From Opitutia bacterium (GTDB taxonomy: Bacteria > Verrucomicrobiota > Verrucomicrobiia > Opitutales > Opitutaceae): DNA of 64,000 nt. Within the stretch, counting starts at the first letter, position 1. The number at the start of each line of letters is the position of its first letter. The position numbers and the translations under genes are program-made. The stretch is from contig CANJIU010000015.1 of assembly GCA_947474365.1 (NCBI GenBank), positions 1 to 64,000 of the forward strand. The letters are read 5' to 3'. Under the pieces are notes generated by a model that was given only the letters and a program-made list of their open reading frames with translations, did not search any database and was not told the DNA's origin. Positions 1 to 8,087 of this stretch are shown here, piece by piece.

Positions 1-49
1 ATGTCATCTTATTACAAATATATTTCGAACAGACCGGCACACGATCCGC

Positions 50-70
50 GAAAATGCCGCAGGCATTTTC
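50..70. repeat. Perfect 9-bp hairpin
   Basis: GAAAATGCC at 50-58 and GGCATTTTC at 62-70 are perfect inverted repeats around a 3-nt loop. It lies just upstream of a larger inverted repeat (74-147) in front of the sensor-kinase gene. There is no T-run after it, so an intrinsic terminator is not well supported. It may be part of a composite intergenic repeat or end a transcript entering from the left. Confidence 0.5.
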
Positions 71-73
71 ATT

Positions 74-147
74 TAGCAGCCTGTCGGTTCCGTTCGGCCA
101 ACATTCGTTTGCCCCAGATCGGACTTCCTAAGTCCGACAGGCTGCTA
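74..147. repeat. Intergenic inverted repeat with 14-bp perfect arms
   Basis: TAGCAGCCTGTCGG at 74-87 is exactly complementary to CCGACAGGCTGCTA at 134-147. The right arm also takes part in a small nested hairpin, CGGACTT/AAGTCCG at about 120-136. The element ends 11 nt before the GTG start of the histidine kinase, so it must overlap that gene's promoter or leader. It looks like a REP- or MITE-type intergenic element. No other copy was seen in this window. Confidence 0.6.
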
Positions 148-158
148 GCCCGTCTTTC

Positions 159-2270
159 GTGAACGCACTGCGCCAGGGACTATCCGTTTCCATTCAAAGT
201 CCGTCGTCGCTGACTGCGGCGCTGGCCCTCGCTGCGCTCGTGCCGGCGGTGGGCGTGCTGGGGTTCATGTCGGTTGCGATGCGCAACGAGCGGCTCGCGG
301 TGCAGGAGCGGCTCACGGCGGTTTACGCGAATCACCTCACCTCGGCGCAGCAGCGCGTGGCGGCGTTCGGGCGCGAGCGGCAGGCGGCGCTGCAAGTGCA
401 CGCGGGTGGCGCGCCGGCGGCGACGTTCGCGGCGATTGTGCGGGCGAAGCTCGCGGACGGCGTGATCGTGACCGATGTCTCGGGGAAGGTGCTTTATCCT
501 TCCTCGGAGGAGGCGGCGGGTGCGGGGATGCGCGGCGAAGAAGGCGCCGACTGGGCGCGAGCGCGGGAGTTGGAGTTTCAGAAGAACGATTGGGTGGGCG
601 CGGCGGAAAGTTATGGGCGCATCGCGGAGTCGAGCGGCGAGGCGACTTCGCGGGCGCGGGCGATGCAAGCGCAGGCGGCGTGCTGGCTGAAAACCGGCGA
701 GACGGAGCGCGCGCTCGAGCCGCTGGCGGAACTCGCTGGAGATGCCAGCCTGCGGCACGCGATGAGCGCGTACGGCACGTTGGTCGCGCTGGACGCGCAA
801 CTGTTGATTTTGAAAACGCTGGGAAGGACGGATAGTGGCGTCACCGCTGCGGTTTCAGAACAAAACGCGACGAGGGCGTCGCGTCCGCAGGAGGTGCTCA
901 ATGCCTTGGTCGCGCGGTTGAACGATTATGCGGATGCCCGACTGCCGGCGGGCCAGCGGCGATTCCTGATGACCGAAGTGCAGGCGCTTGCGGCGACGCC
1001 GAATCTTTTTCCCACCCTGGCGGCGGAGAATCTCGCGGCTGATTACCTCGAGCACGACCCGGCGCCGCCGGCGACAGCCACCAACACGCTGCGTTTGGTC
1101 GCTGCGAGCGCCGGTGAACGAATCGCTGACCACTCGCTTGCGCTCGCGGCTACGGGCGGCGCGAAGGTGTGGCGGTTGCCGAGCGCCGACGGCGCGGTTG
1201 TCGCACTGTGGCGCGAGGATCGGTTGCGCAAAGAACTGGCGACGCAATTCGATGCGCTCGCGCTGCCCGATGTGCGTGTGAGCCTGCTGGCGCCGGGTGA
1301 AGCGGCGGCGCCCGCGCTGAAAATGCCTGTGCCGTCGCAGGACGCGGGCGATCTTTTCCCGGGCTGGCGGCTGGCGCTGAGTTTCCGCGACGGCGATCCA
1401 ATGGCGGAGGCGTTGGTGCGGCAGGCGCGGTTCTATCTTTGGATCGGCGGAGGCGTAGTCGCGATCATCGGTTTGCTGTCGGTGATGGTCGCGCGCTACG
1501 TGGCCGCTCAGGTGCGGCTCGCTCGGATCAAGGACGAGCTGGTTTCCACCGTGTCACACGAGCTGAAGACGCCGCTCGCTTCGATGCGGGCGTTGCTCGA
1601 TACAGTGTCGGCGGGACGGTATCGGGATGCGGCGCAGATGCAACGCTACCTGCAGCTGGCCACCAAGGAAAACCTGCGGCTCAGCCACCTCATTGAGAAT
1701 TTTCTGGTGTTCTCTCGGCTGGAGCGCGGCCGGCAGCAATTTCGTTTCACGACGCTGGCGCCGGAGGAAATCCTGCGGATGGCACTCGATGCTCTCGGTG
1801 AGAAACTGACTACGCCGCTCTGCCACCTCATCACGAATTCCGCACCTGACCTGCCGGCGATCCGGGGCGATGCCGACGCGCTGTCTACTGTTCTCGTCAA
1901 CCTACTCGACAACGCCTACAAGTACACGAATGGCGAAAAACGGATCGCGGTGAACATTTATGCCGAAGCCGGGCAGGTGATTTTTGCGGTGGCGGACAAC
2001 GGCATCGGCATCGCGCCGGACGAGCAGTCGCGAATTTTCGATCGCTTCTACCAGATCGACCAAAGCCTGACGCGCCAGCGGGGCGGATGCGGTTTGGGCC
2101 TCAGCATCGTGCAGTCCATCGTCCGGGCGCACGGCGGATCGGTGGACTTGAGTAGCGCCCCGGGGCAGGGCAGTACCTTCCGGGTGCGACTTCCCGTCGA
2201 AACGCTCGACGTTCAATCTTCAGCGCCTATCACCTCAGTTGGCGCCGGAAATCGGAGGACCGAAACGTGA
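159..2270 (+). CDS. Membrane-bound sensor histidine kinase with a large periplasmic region
   Basis: 703 residues from a GTG start. There is one membrane segment near residues 19-42 and a second near 424-447, leaving a periplasmic sensor of about 380 residues. Part of this sensor (about residues 130-190) is alanine-rich and helical and looks TPR-like. No HAMP domain is evident: the second membrane segment runs almost directly into the HisKA motif VSHELKTPLASMR, whose phospho-accepting His is near residue 467. The HATPase domain follows, with DNGIGIAPDEQ and the glycine box CGLGLSIVQ. It overlaps the response-regulator gene by 4 nt (GTGA), so the two are co-transcribed and translationally coupled. 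The signal it senses is unknown. A palindromic repeat lies in frame near residue 237. Confidence 0.9.
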   Translation: MNALRQGLSVSIQSPSSLTAALALAALVPAVGVLGFMSVAMRNERLAVQERLTAVYANHLTSAQQRVAAFGRERQAALQVHAGGAPAATFAAIVRAKLADGVIVTDVSGKVLYPSSEEAAGAGMRGEEGADWARARELEFQKNDWVGAAESYGRIAESSGEATSRARAMQAQAACWLKTGETERALEPLAELAGDASLRHAMSAYGTLVALDAQLLILKTLGRTDSGVTAAVSEQNATRASRPQEVLNALVARLNDYADARLPAGQRRFLMTEVQALAATPNLFPTLAAENLAADYLEHDPAPPATATNTLRLVAASAGERIADHSLALAATGGAKVWRLPSADGAVVALWREDRLRKELATQFDALALPDVRVSLLAPGEAAAPALKMPVPSQDAGDLFPGWRLALSFRDGDPMAEALVRQARFYLWIGGGVVAIIGLLSVMVARYVAAQVRLARIKDELVSTVSHELKTPLASMRALLDTVSAGRYRDAAQMQRYLQLATKENLRLSHLIENFLVFSRLERGRQQFRFTTLAPEEILRMALDALGEKLTTPLCHLITNSAPDLPAIRGDADALSTVLVNLLDNAYKYTNGEKRIAVNIYAEAGQVIFAVADNGIGIAPDEQSRIFDRFYQIDQSLTRQRGGCGLGLSIVQSIVRAHGGSVDLSSAPGQGSTFRVRLPVETLDVQSSAPITSVGAGNRRTET
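865..884. repeat. In-frame palindrome inside the histidine kinase gene
   Basis: ACGCGACGAGGGCGTCGCGT is an 8-bp stem with a 4-nt loop, read through in frame as NATRASRP in the periplasmic part of the kinase. The same 20-nt hairpin, in the opposite orientation, is in an intergenic gap at 27591-27610, and the match extends a few bases past the stem. It is therefore a dispersed repeat that has landed inside a gene without breaking it. Confidence 0.65.
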
Positions 2271-2989
2271 GCGTTGAGAGTTCAGCGTTGAACGTTGCGC
2301 GTTCCGGCAACGCCGGCCGGATTCTCATCATTGAGGACGACCCGACGATGCAGGAGATCCTGCGGGACAACTTCGAGTTTAGCGGGGCGACCGTGCAGGT
2401 CGCGGCCGATGGGAGGACCGGGCTCAAGGCGGTCCTGGCGTGGCAGCCGGATCTCATCCTGCTCGATATCATGCTGCCGGGGATCAACGGATTTGATTTG
2501 TGCCGCCGGATTCGCCGCGAGGGCCTCACTACTCCGATCATCATGCTCACGGCGAAGAGTCAGGAATCGGACATCGTGCTGGGACTCAACCTGGGCGCCG
2601 ATGACTACGTTACCAAACCGTTCAGTATCGAGGTGCTGCTGGCGCGTGTCACGACCTGCCTGCGACGCCGGCGACAGCCCCTGGGAGCGGTGGTGATGTT
2701 CGGGGAATGCCAATTTGATCGGACGGCCCTCAAACTTTCTCGCGGCAGCGTGGAAGTCATCCTGACGCCGAAGGAACTCCGCCTACTTGATTTTTTTGTG
2801 CGCAATGCCGGCCGGGTACTGACCCGCCAGACGATTTTGGACGGGGTGTGGGGTGACGAAGTGATCGTGACGGAGCGGAGCGTCGATCGCTGTATCAAGA
2901 CGCTTCGAACCAAGATCGAACCGGAGCCGCCCCAAGGCCGGTTCATCAAGACGCTACGCGACGTCGGCTATCGGTTCGATCTGCCGTAG
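2267..2989 (+). CDS. OmpR/PhoB-family response regulator
   Basis: 240 residues. The receiver domain (about residues 17-130) has the acidic pair in IIEDD, the phospho-acceptor Asp in LILLDIMLPG and the conserved Lys in DDYVTKPF. A winged-helix DNA-binding domain fills residues about 140-240 and ends in the usual RDVGYRF motif. The GTG start overlaps the stop of the kinase gene, so this is its cognate regulator. Residues 2-13 are encoded by five 7-nt repeat units (2270-2304) and are not part of the receiver fold. The N-terminus may therefore be an acquired extension. No in-frame ATG lies close by to serve as an alternative start. Confidence 0.9.
   Translation: MSVESSALNVARSGNAGRILIIEDDPTMQEILRDNFEFSGATVQVAADGRTGLKAVLAWQPDLILLDIMLPGINGFDLCRRIRREGLTTPIIMLTAKSQESDIVLGLNLGADDYVTKPFSIEVLLARVTTCLRRRRQPLGAVVMFGECQFDRTALKLSRGSVEVILTPKELRLLDFFVRNAGRVLTRQTILDGVWGDEVIVTERSVDRCIKTLRTKIEPEPPQGRFIKTLRDVGYRFDLP
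2270..2304 (+). repeat. Five 7-nt repeat units at the 5' end of the response-regulator gene
   Basis: Units are AGCGTTG, AGAGTTC, AGCGTTG, AACGTTG and CGCGTTC, head to tail. They belong to the same AGAGYTG-type unit seen at 3007-3034, 13086-13113 and 53240-53267. Here they are read as coding sequence. The last unit runs into a small GCGTT/AACGC hairpin. Confidence 0.6.
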
Positions 2990-3006
2990 CGGGAAAAATT
3001 AAGCTG

Positions 3007-3131
3007 AGAGCGTAGAGTCATGTGCTGAGAGCAACACCCTCCGGAGAAGGGCGAGTCAAAGGGTGAACTTCGTTTTCAACCTGGCCCGCAGGCGAGTCTG
3101 TTCGGGAGATTTGGCTCTATGCTCTCGACTG
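3007..3131. repeat. Heptamer-built palindrome between convergent genes
   Basis: Left arm 3007-3034 reads AGAGCGT, AGAGTCA, TGTGCTG, AGAGCAA. Right arm 3112-3131, read on the other strand, gives CAGTCG, AGAGCAT, AGAGCCA. The arms can pair imperfectly. The element fills the gap between the response-regulator stop and the ffh stop, where two transcripts converge, so it could act as a bidirectional terminator. That role is inferred from position only. Confidence 0.6.
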
Positions 3132-3145
3132 CGTGGTCGCGCGGC

Positions 3146-4492
3146 TCACATCCCCGGAAAGCCGCCGCCCTTGCCGCGCATCGCCTCCATCTGGCGCATC
3201 ATCTTTTTTCCGCCGCCGCCCTTCATCATCTTCATCATCTGCTGCATTTGCTGAAACTGCTTCAGCAGCTGGTTGACCTCGACGATTTTTACGCCGGCGC
3301 CGTCGGCGATTCGCTTGCGGCGGCTGCCATTGAGGATGTCGGGCTTCTTGCGCTCCTGCTTCGTCATCGACTTGATGATCGCCTCGGTGCGGTCCATTTG
3401 TTTGTCCGCGCCCGCGGGCAGTTGCACGCCGCTCATGCCGGGCATCATCCCGAGGATGCTCTGCATCGAGCCGAGTTTCTTCACCTGCTGCATCTGCGCG
3501 AGGAAGTCCTCCAAATCGAACTCCGCCTTGCGCATCTTCTCCGCCATCTTCTCGGCGTCCTTCTGATCGATGGTCTCCTGCGCGCGCTCAACCAACGACA
3601 CGACATCGCCCATCCCGAGGATGCGTGACGCCAGCCGGTCCGGGTGAAACGTCTCGAAGTCGCCCGTCTTTTCGCCGGTGCCGATGAACTTGATCGGCAC
3701 GCCCGTGACACTCTTGATCGACAGCGCCGCGCCACCCCGCGTGTCGCCGTCCATCTTGGTGAGGATCAGTCCCGTCAGCTGCAGGGCCTCGTGAAATGTC
3801 TTGGCGACATTTACGGCCTCCTGGCCAAGCGCACCGTCCGCGACGAGCAGCACTTCGTCGGGCTGGATGCGGGCGCGCAGCTTTTTGACCTCTTCGATCA
3901 GATCGGCGTCGATTTGCAGGCGGCCCGCCGTGTCGAAGATAATACAATCAGCGGTGGCGGCCTTCGCCGCGCCGAGGGCGGTGAAGCCAATCGCCGGTAC
4001 GTCCTTCGAGACCCGATCCGCGTAGAAGCCGAGTTCCTCCTGTTTCGCGAGGATCTCAAGCTGGTCGATGGCGGCGGGGCGGTAGACGTCGACGCCGACG
4101 ACGAAGGGTCGATAGCCGCGCTTCTTGAGGAGCTTGCCGAGCTTGGCGGTCGAGGTGGTCTTGCCGGAGCCATGGAGACCGACCATCAGGATCTTCAGCG
4201 GGCGGGTGGCGGAAAGGTCGGTGGCGCCGGCCCCGAGTAGCCGGACGAGTTCGTCGTGGATGATTTTGACGACCTGCTGACCGGGGGCGACGCCCTTGAG
4301 GACCTCCTGGCCGACGCACTTGAGCTGGACCGTGTCGACAAATTCACGGGCGACCTTGAAGTGGACGTCGGCCGCGAGGAGGGCGGTGCGCACTTCCTTG
4401 AGCGCCTCCGCCATGTTTTCTTCGGAAAGTTTGCCGACGCCGCGCAGGTTGCGGAGGGCGCTGCCGAGTTTTTCGGTGAGGGATTCGAACAT
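3146..4492 (-). CDS. ffh: Signal recognition particle protein Ffh (SRP54)
   Basis: 448 residues, normal for the family. The N-terminal helical bundle begins [15 protein letters not shown]. The GTPase domain has the P-loop [25 protein letters not shown] and [10 protein letters not shown]. The C-terminal M domain is methionine-rich and ends in a Gly/Met/Lys-rich tail ([14 protein letters not shown] and after). It binds SRP RNA and signal sequences of nascent membrane and secreted proteins and docks with FtsY at the membrane. No SRP RNA gene was seen in the window. The gene is on the minus strand and follows the sulfatase gene with a gap of about 160 nt. Confidence 0.97.
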   Translation of the reverse strand: MFESLTEKLGSALRNLRGVGKLSEENMAEALKEVRTALLAADVHFKVAREFVDTVQLKCVGQEVLKGVAPGQQVVKIIHDELVRLLGAGATDLSATRPLKILMVGLHGSGKTTSTAKLGKLLKKRGYRPFVVGVDVYRPAAIDQLEILAKQEELGFYADRVSKDVPAIGFTALGAAKAATADCIIFDTAGRLQIDADLIEEVKKLRARIQPDEVLLVADGALGQEAVNVAKTFHEALQLTGLILTKMDGDTRGGAALSIKSVTGVPIKFIGTGEKTGDFETFHPDRLASRILGMGDVVSLVERAQETIDQKDAEKMAEKMRKAEFDLEDFLAQMQQVKKLGSMQSILGMMPGMSGVQLPAGADKQMDRTEAIIKSMTKQERKKPDILNGSRRKRIADGAGVKIVEVNQLLKQFQQMQQMMKMMKGGGGKKMMRQMEAMRGKGGGFPGM

Positions 4493-4653
4493 GGGAATCT
4501 CAACCGTTGGGGCATTTCACGCGCCGATGCAACCCGGCGGTGGATGGAAATGGCACTGGCTGCGTGCCGGGCGCAGCCGCCGGCTGGAAGCCGTCGTCGC
4601 TGGCGGGTGCCTTCCGACTGGAATCTCCCGATTCGATCCGGATCCGGCTGCGG

Positions 4654-6099
4654 TTAATTCTCTTTCGACTTGGCCTTCTTCTTCGCTTTCGCCGCCGACT
4701 GACCAGGTTTGTCCATGTTGGGAGGCTCGGCGTAGTTGACTGCTTTCACCTGGGCGTCGAGCTCAGCGCTCAGTTTCGCGGTTGCGGCGGCGTCGCCGGC
4801 GAGGTTTTTCAGTTCGTAGGGATCGACGGCGAGATCGAAGACCTCCGTCCACTCGGTGTGCCCGGGATACTTCACGAGCTTCGCATTGGCCGTGCGCACG
4901 CCGACGATGGTGGGGGTGTTGAAATTTCCCTCGTAGAAATATTCGGCGAGAAACGACGTGCGCCAATTCGCCGGCTTCTGGCCGGAGGCGAGTGGTTTCC
5001 AACTCGCACCCTGCATCTCGCGTGGAGCGCGTACGCCGGCGAGATCGAGCCAGGTGGGGGCGAGGTCGATGTTCAGGACCATTTCGTCGACGACCTTGCC
5101 TTTGCCGAAGAGCCGTGGGTAGCGCACGACCATCGGGACGCGCAGCGACTCTTCGTAGAGCGAGCGTTTGTCGCCGAGGCCGTGCTCGCCGAGGTAGTAG
5201 CCGTTGTCGCTCGAGTAAACGACGACGGTGTCGTCGGCGAGGCCCAGATCGTCGAGGGCCTTGAGCAGCTTTCCGAGGTTTTCGTCGGCACCGGTGATGT
5301 GACGGAAATAATCCAGGTGCGCGGCCTGGGCGGCGGGAGTGACCCCAACGACATCGCCGGCGGCGCCCTTCATCGCCCCCTCGCCCGGCGCATGGTAGAT
5401 GGCGCGCGCAGTGAGATTCGGGACCGGCCGGCTGACTTCCCCACTGTAGAGTGTGCGGAGGCGCTCGGGCAGATTCGTACCGCCGCGGGGGCCATGGGGC
5501 GTCTTGAAGCCGACAACCATGGAAAACGGCCGGTCGCGATTCTGTTTCATGAACTCGATGGCAAACGCAGTGTCGACATCATCGATCCAGCCCTTCGTCG
5601 GCGTGAGGACGCCGTTGATTTCAACGGGGCAGTCGAAATACTTTCCCTGACCGACAAAGCTGGCGGAGTAGTCGAAGCCGGGGCGCTGGCCGGTCTGGCC
5701 GCCCATGTGCCATTTGCCAATGTAGGCGGTCTTGTAGCCGGCGGCGCGCAGGAGCGTCGCGTGCGTGACGGAGTTCTCCGGGAAAAACGTGTGGTTGTTG
5801 GCGACGCCGTTGCTGTGGTTGTAGCGACCGGTCAGATAGGCGGCGCGACTGGGGGCGCAGAGCGAGAGCGTGACAAAGGCATTGCGGAATCGCACGCCCT
5901 CGGCGGCGAGGCGGTCCATGTTCGGGGACTTGAACCACGGGAAGCGGGCGCGGTCGCCCTGCTCGCGCTGGACGACGCCCATCGCGTCCCAGCGCTGGTC
6001 GTCAGCGTAGACGAAGAGCAGGTTTGGCTTGCGATCGGCCGCGCGGAGGGCGGCGGTGACTGATAGGGCGGCGACCAGGATAAACGGGAGGAGACGCAT
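4654..6099 (-). CDS. Secreted type I sulfatase
   Basis: 481 residues from the ATG at 6099. This start is chosen because it begins a clear signal peptide (MRLLPFILVAALSVTAALRA); an upstream in-frame start would bury it. The metal-binding Asp residues are in VYADDQRWD. The formylglycine motif is LCAPSRAAYLTGR, with the modified Cys near residue 81, so maturation needs a formylglycine-generating enzyme. Later motifs GKWHMGG and SSDNGYYLGEHG also fit family S1, near the iduronate-2-sulfatase/choline-sulfatase-like branches. The likely role is to remove sulfate esters from polysaccharides in the periplasm or outside the cell. The substrate cannot be read from sequence. Confidence 0.9.
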   Translation of the reverse strand: MRLLPFILVAALSVTAALRAADRKPNLLFVYADDQRWDAMGVVQREQGDRARFPWFKSPNMDRLAAEGVRFRNAFVTLSLCAPSRAAYLTGRYNHSNGVANNHTFFPENSVTHATLLRAAGYKTAYIGKWHMGGQTGQRPGFDYSASFVGQGKYFDCPVEINGVLTPTKGWIDDVDTAFAIEFMKQNRDRPFSMVVGFKTPHGPRGGTNLPERLRTLYSGEVSRPVPNLTARAIYHAPGEGAMKGAAGDVVGVTPAAQAAHLDYFRHITGADENLGKLLKALDDLGLADDTVVVYSSDNGYYLGEHGLGDKRSLYEESLRVPMVVRYPRLFGKGKVVDEMVLNIDLAPTWLDLAGVRAPREMQGASWKPLASGQKPANWRTSFLAEYFYEGNFNTPTIVGVRTANAKLVKYPGHTEWTEVFDLAVDPYELKNLAGDAAATAKLSAELDAQVKAVNYAEPPNMDKPGQSAAKAKKKAKSKEN

Positions 6100-6292
6100 G
6101 GGTGGAAAGGAGTAACGGTGACAGGTGGCCAAGGTCAGGGGTGTTGTGTGCCGACCTTCTGAGCGAGAAGCGGCGAGAGTTCGAGCACGACTTTTCATCT
6201 GACTGTATTGGTACGGGCGGATTGGCCCTGTGCTTTGGCCGGAAATTTAGGGTGGATTAGTGGTTCTTGGTTCTGCGACGATGTGTGCTCCT

Positions 6293-6775
6293 ATGAACCC
6301 GGTACTCAAGCTCTTGATCGACGGCGGCAGCCTCACGACCAGCCAAATGGCGAAGGTTGCGGGCCTGACTGAAGCGGAGGTTAATCAGCACCTGGAACAG
6401 TTGAAGAAGGATCAAATCTTCCTCGGCTGGCGTCCGGTGCTCGATCTTTCCCGCGAGGCCGCCGCTGCCGTGCGCGCGGTGATCGAGGTCAAGGTCACCC
6501 CGGAACGCGGGGGCGGGTTCAACCGTTTTGCGGAACGCATCGCGCGTTTCGACGAGGTCGAATCGTGCTATCTGATGTCCGGTGGCTACGATCTGCTGGT
6601 TTTTGTGCGGGGCGGATCCCTCCAAAAGGTGGCGAGCTTCGTGTCCGAGAAACTTTCGACCATCGAGGGTGTGCTCTCGACCTCCACTCACTTCATGCTG
6701 CGTTGCTACAAGGAGCAGGGCTTCCTGCTCGACGGTGGCGAGGCGCAAACCACGCGGCTTAACGTCGCGCCGTAA
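6293..6775 (+). CDS. Lrp/AsnC-family transcriptional regulator
   Basis: About 160 residues. The N-terminal helix-turn-helix is around TTSQMAKVAGLTEAEVNQHL. The C-terminal RAM (AsnC-type) ligand-binding domain runs from VRAVIEVKVTPE through VESCYLMSGGYDLLVFV. ATGs at 6281 and 6293 and a GTG at 6260 are all in frame; 6293 puts the HTH at the usual distance from the N-terminus, but none has a clear ribosome binding site. It ends 18 nt before an aminotransferase gene, so it probably regulates that enzyme in response to an amino acid. Confidence 0.85.
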   Translation: MNPVLKLLIDGGSLTTSQMAKVAGLTEAEVNQHLEQLKKDQIFLGWRPVLDLSREAAAAVRAVIEVKVTPERGGGFNRFAERIARFDEVESCYLMSGGYDLLVFVRGGSLQKVASFVSEKLSTIEGVLSTSTHFMLRCYKEQGFLLDGGEAQTTRLNVAP

Positions 6776-6793
6776 CGCGGAGGCCAACGTATC

Positions 6794-7975
6794 ATGAGCA
6801 CCGATCCGAAACGATGGGTGGCGGGACACGTGTCCACGCTGCCCCGCAGTGGCATCCGGGATTTTTTCGAACTCGTCGCGAAGATGAAGGGACAGGACGT
6901 CATCTCGCTAGGCGTGGGTGAGCCCGACTTCGTCACGCCATGGCATGTCCGCGAGGCGGCGATTTACGCCTTGGAAAAGGGCAAAACCTACTACACCTCG
7001 AACCTCGGCACGATCGAACTACGCCGGGAAATCTCGAAGTATGTCGAGGAACACTTCGGCGTCAGCTACCGGCCCGAAGATCAGGTGATCGTGACGGTGG
7101 GCGTGAGTGAGGCGCTCGACCTGTGTTTCCGGGCGTTCTGCAACGTCGGCGACAAGGTGATGTTTCACCAACCGTGCTACGTGAGCTATCACCCAAGCAT
7201 CACGCTCGTGCACGGCCAGGGCATCGCGGTGCCGACGTTCGCAAAGGATAACTTCGCGCTGACCGCCGAGGCGTTGCGCGCTGCGTGGCAGCCGGGGGCA
7301 AAGATCCTCATGCTCAATCTGCCCTGCAATCCGACCGGCGGCACATGCACGCGGGAGCAATTGCAGGGCATCGCCGATTTCTGCCGGGAAAAGGATCTCC
7401 TCGTGCTGAGCGACGAAATCTATTCCGAACTCACCTTCGAAGGTACGCACACGAGCATCGCGAGTTTCCCGGGGATGGCCGAGCGGACGATTTTTCTGCA
7501 CGGTTTTTCAAAGGCGTTCGCGATGACGGGCTGGCGCATCGGCTACGCCTGCGGTCCGGCCGTGCTGATCGACGCGATGATGAAGGTGCACCAGTATGCG
7601 ATGATGTGCGCCTCGATCATCGCCCAGGAAGGCGCCCTCGAGGCACTCAAGAACGGCTGGGATCAGGTTCTGAAGATGCGCGAACAGTATCACCGGCGCC
7701 GGGATCTGATCGTGCGCCGCTTCAACGAGATCGGCCTGAAGTGCCATTCCCCGCGCGGCAGCTTCTACGCGTTCCCGGATGTCACGCCCTCGGGCCTGAC
7801 CGAGAAGGAATTTGCCGTGGGCTTGCTGCAGAAGGAAAAGGTCGCCGTCGTTCCTGGCACCGCGTTCGGCGAAAACGGCACGGGCCACGTCCGGGCGTGC
7901 TTCGCCACCGCCTACGACCAAATCATCGAGGCCTGCGACCGCGTCGAGCGGTTCGTCAGCAGCAATCGCCGCTGA
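6794..7975 (+). CDS. PLP-dependent class I/II aminotransferase
   Basis: 393 residues, fold-type I. The cofactor lysine lies in HGFSKAFAMTGWRIGYACG; NLPCNPTGGT and the C-terminal VRACFAT region are further family motifs. It transfers amino groups from an amino acid to a 2-oxo acid, probably in aspartate, alanine or aromatic metabolism; the substrate is not defined by sequence. It sits directly after an Lrp/AsnC regulator, an arrangement typical of amino-acid-responsive control. A heptamer-built palindrome follows immediately after the stop. Confidence 0.9.
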   Translation: MSTDPKRWVAGHVSTLPRSGIRDFFELVAKMKGQDVISLGVGEPDFVTPWHVREAAIYALEKGKTYYTSNLGTIELRREISKYVEEHFGVSYRPEDQVIVTVGVSEALDLCFRAFCNVGDKVMFHQPCYVSYHPSITLVHGQGIAVPTFAKDNFALTAEALRAAWQPGAKILMLNLPCNPTGGTCTREQLQGIADFCREKDLLVLSDEIYSELTFEGTHTSIASFPGMAERTIFLHGFSKAFAMTGWRIGYACGPAVLIDAMMKVHQYAMMCASIIAQEGALEALKNGWDQVLKMREQYHRRRDLIVRRFNEIGLKCHSPRGSFYAFPDVTPSGLTEKEFAVGLLQKEKVAVVPGTAFGENGTGHVRACFATAYDQIIEACDRVERFVSSNRR

Positions 7976-7976
7976 C

Positions 7977-8079
7977 GTAGTAGCGAGTAGCGGGTAGCGA
8001 GCATCCGGCAACCTAGACCGGGGCCCGCTTGCCTCCGCCAGTTTTCCTACTCGCTACCCGCTACCCGCTGCTCACTACT
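7977..8079. repeat. Heptamer-built palindrome with TAGCGRG units
   Basis: Left arm 7981-8001 is TAGCGAG, TAGCGGG, TAGCGAG. Right arm 8050-8077, on the other strand, reads TAGTGAG, CAGCGGG, TAGCGGG, TAGCGAG. The arms can pair over about 25 bp around a 45-nt centre. The period is 7 nt, as in the palindromes at 3007 and 53240, but the unit sequence differs. It fills almost the whole gap between the aminotransferase and der and ends 8 nt before the der start codon, so it could affect der translation. Confidence 0.65.
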
Positions 8080-8087
8080 TCCCTTCC

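Noticed and set aside
2998..3145. Intrinsic terminator after the response regulator
   Set aside because: The hairpin arms are long and imperfect with no T-run; annotated as a repeat, terminator role only inferred.
4507..6063. A 518-codon open frame antisense to the sulfatase
   Set aside because: The minus strand has the CxPSR sulfatase motif and a signal peptide; the plus-strand product has no recognisable motif.
6200..6260. Sigma-54 promoter upstream of the Lrp-type regulator
   Set aside because: GG and GC elements are present but the spacing does not fit -24/-12.
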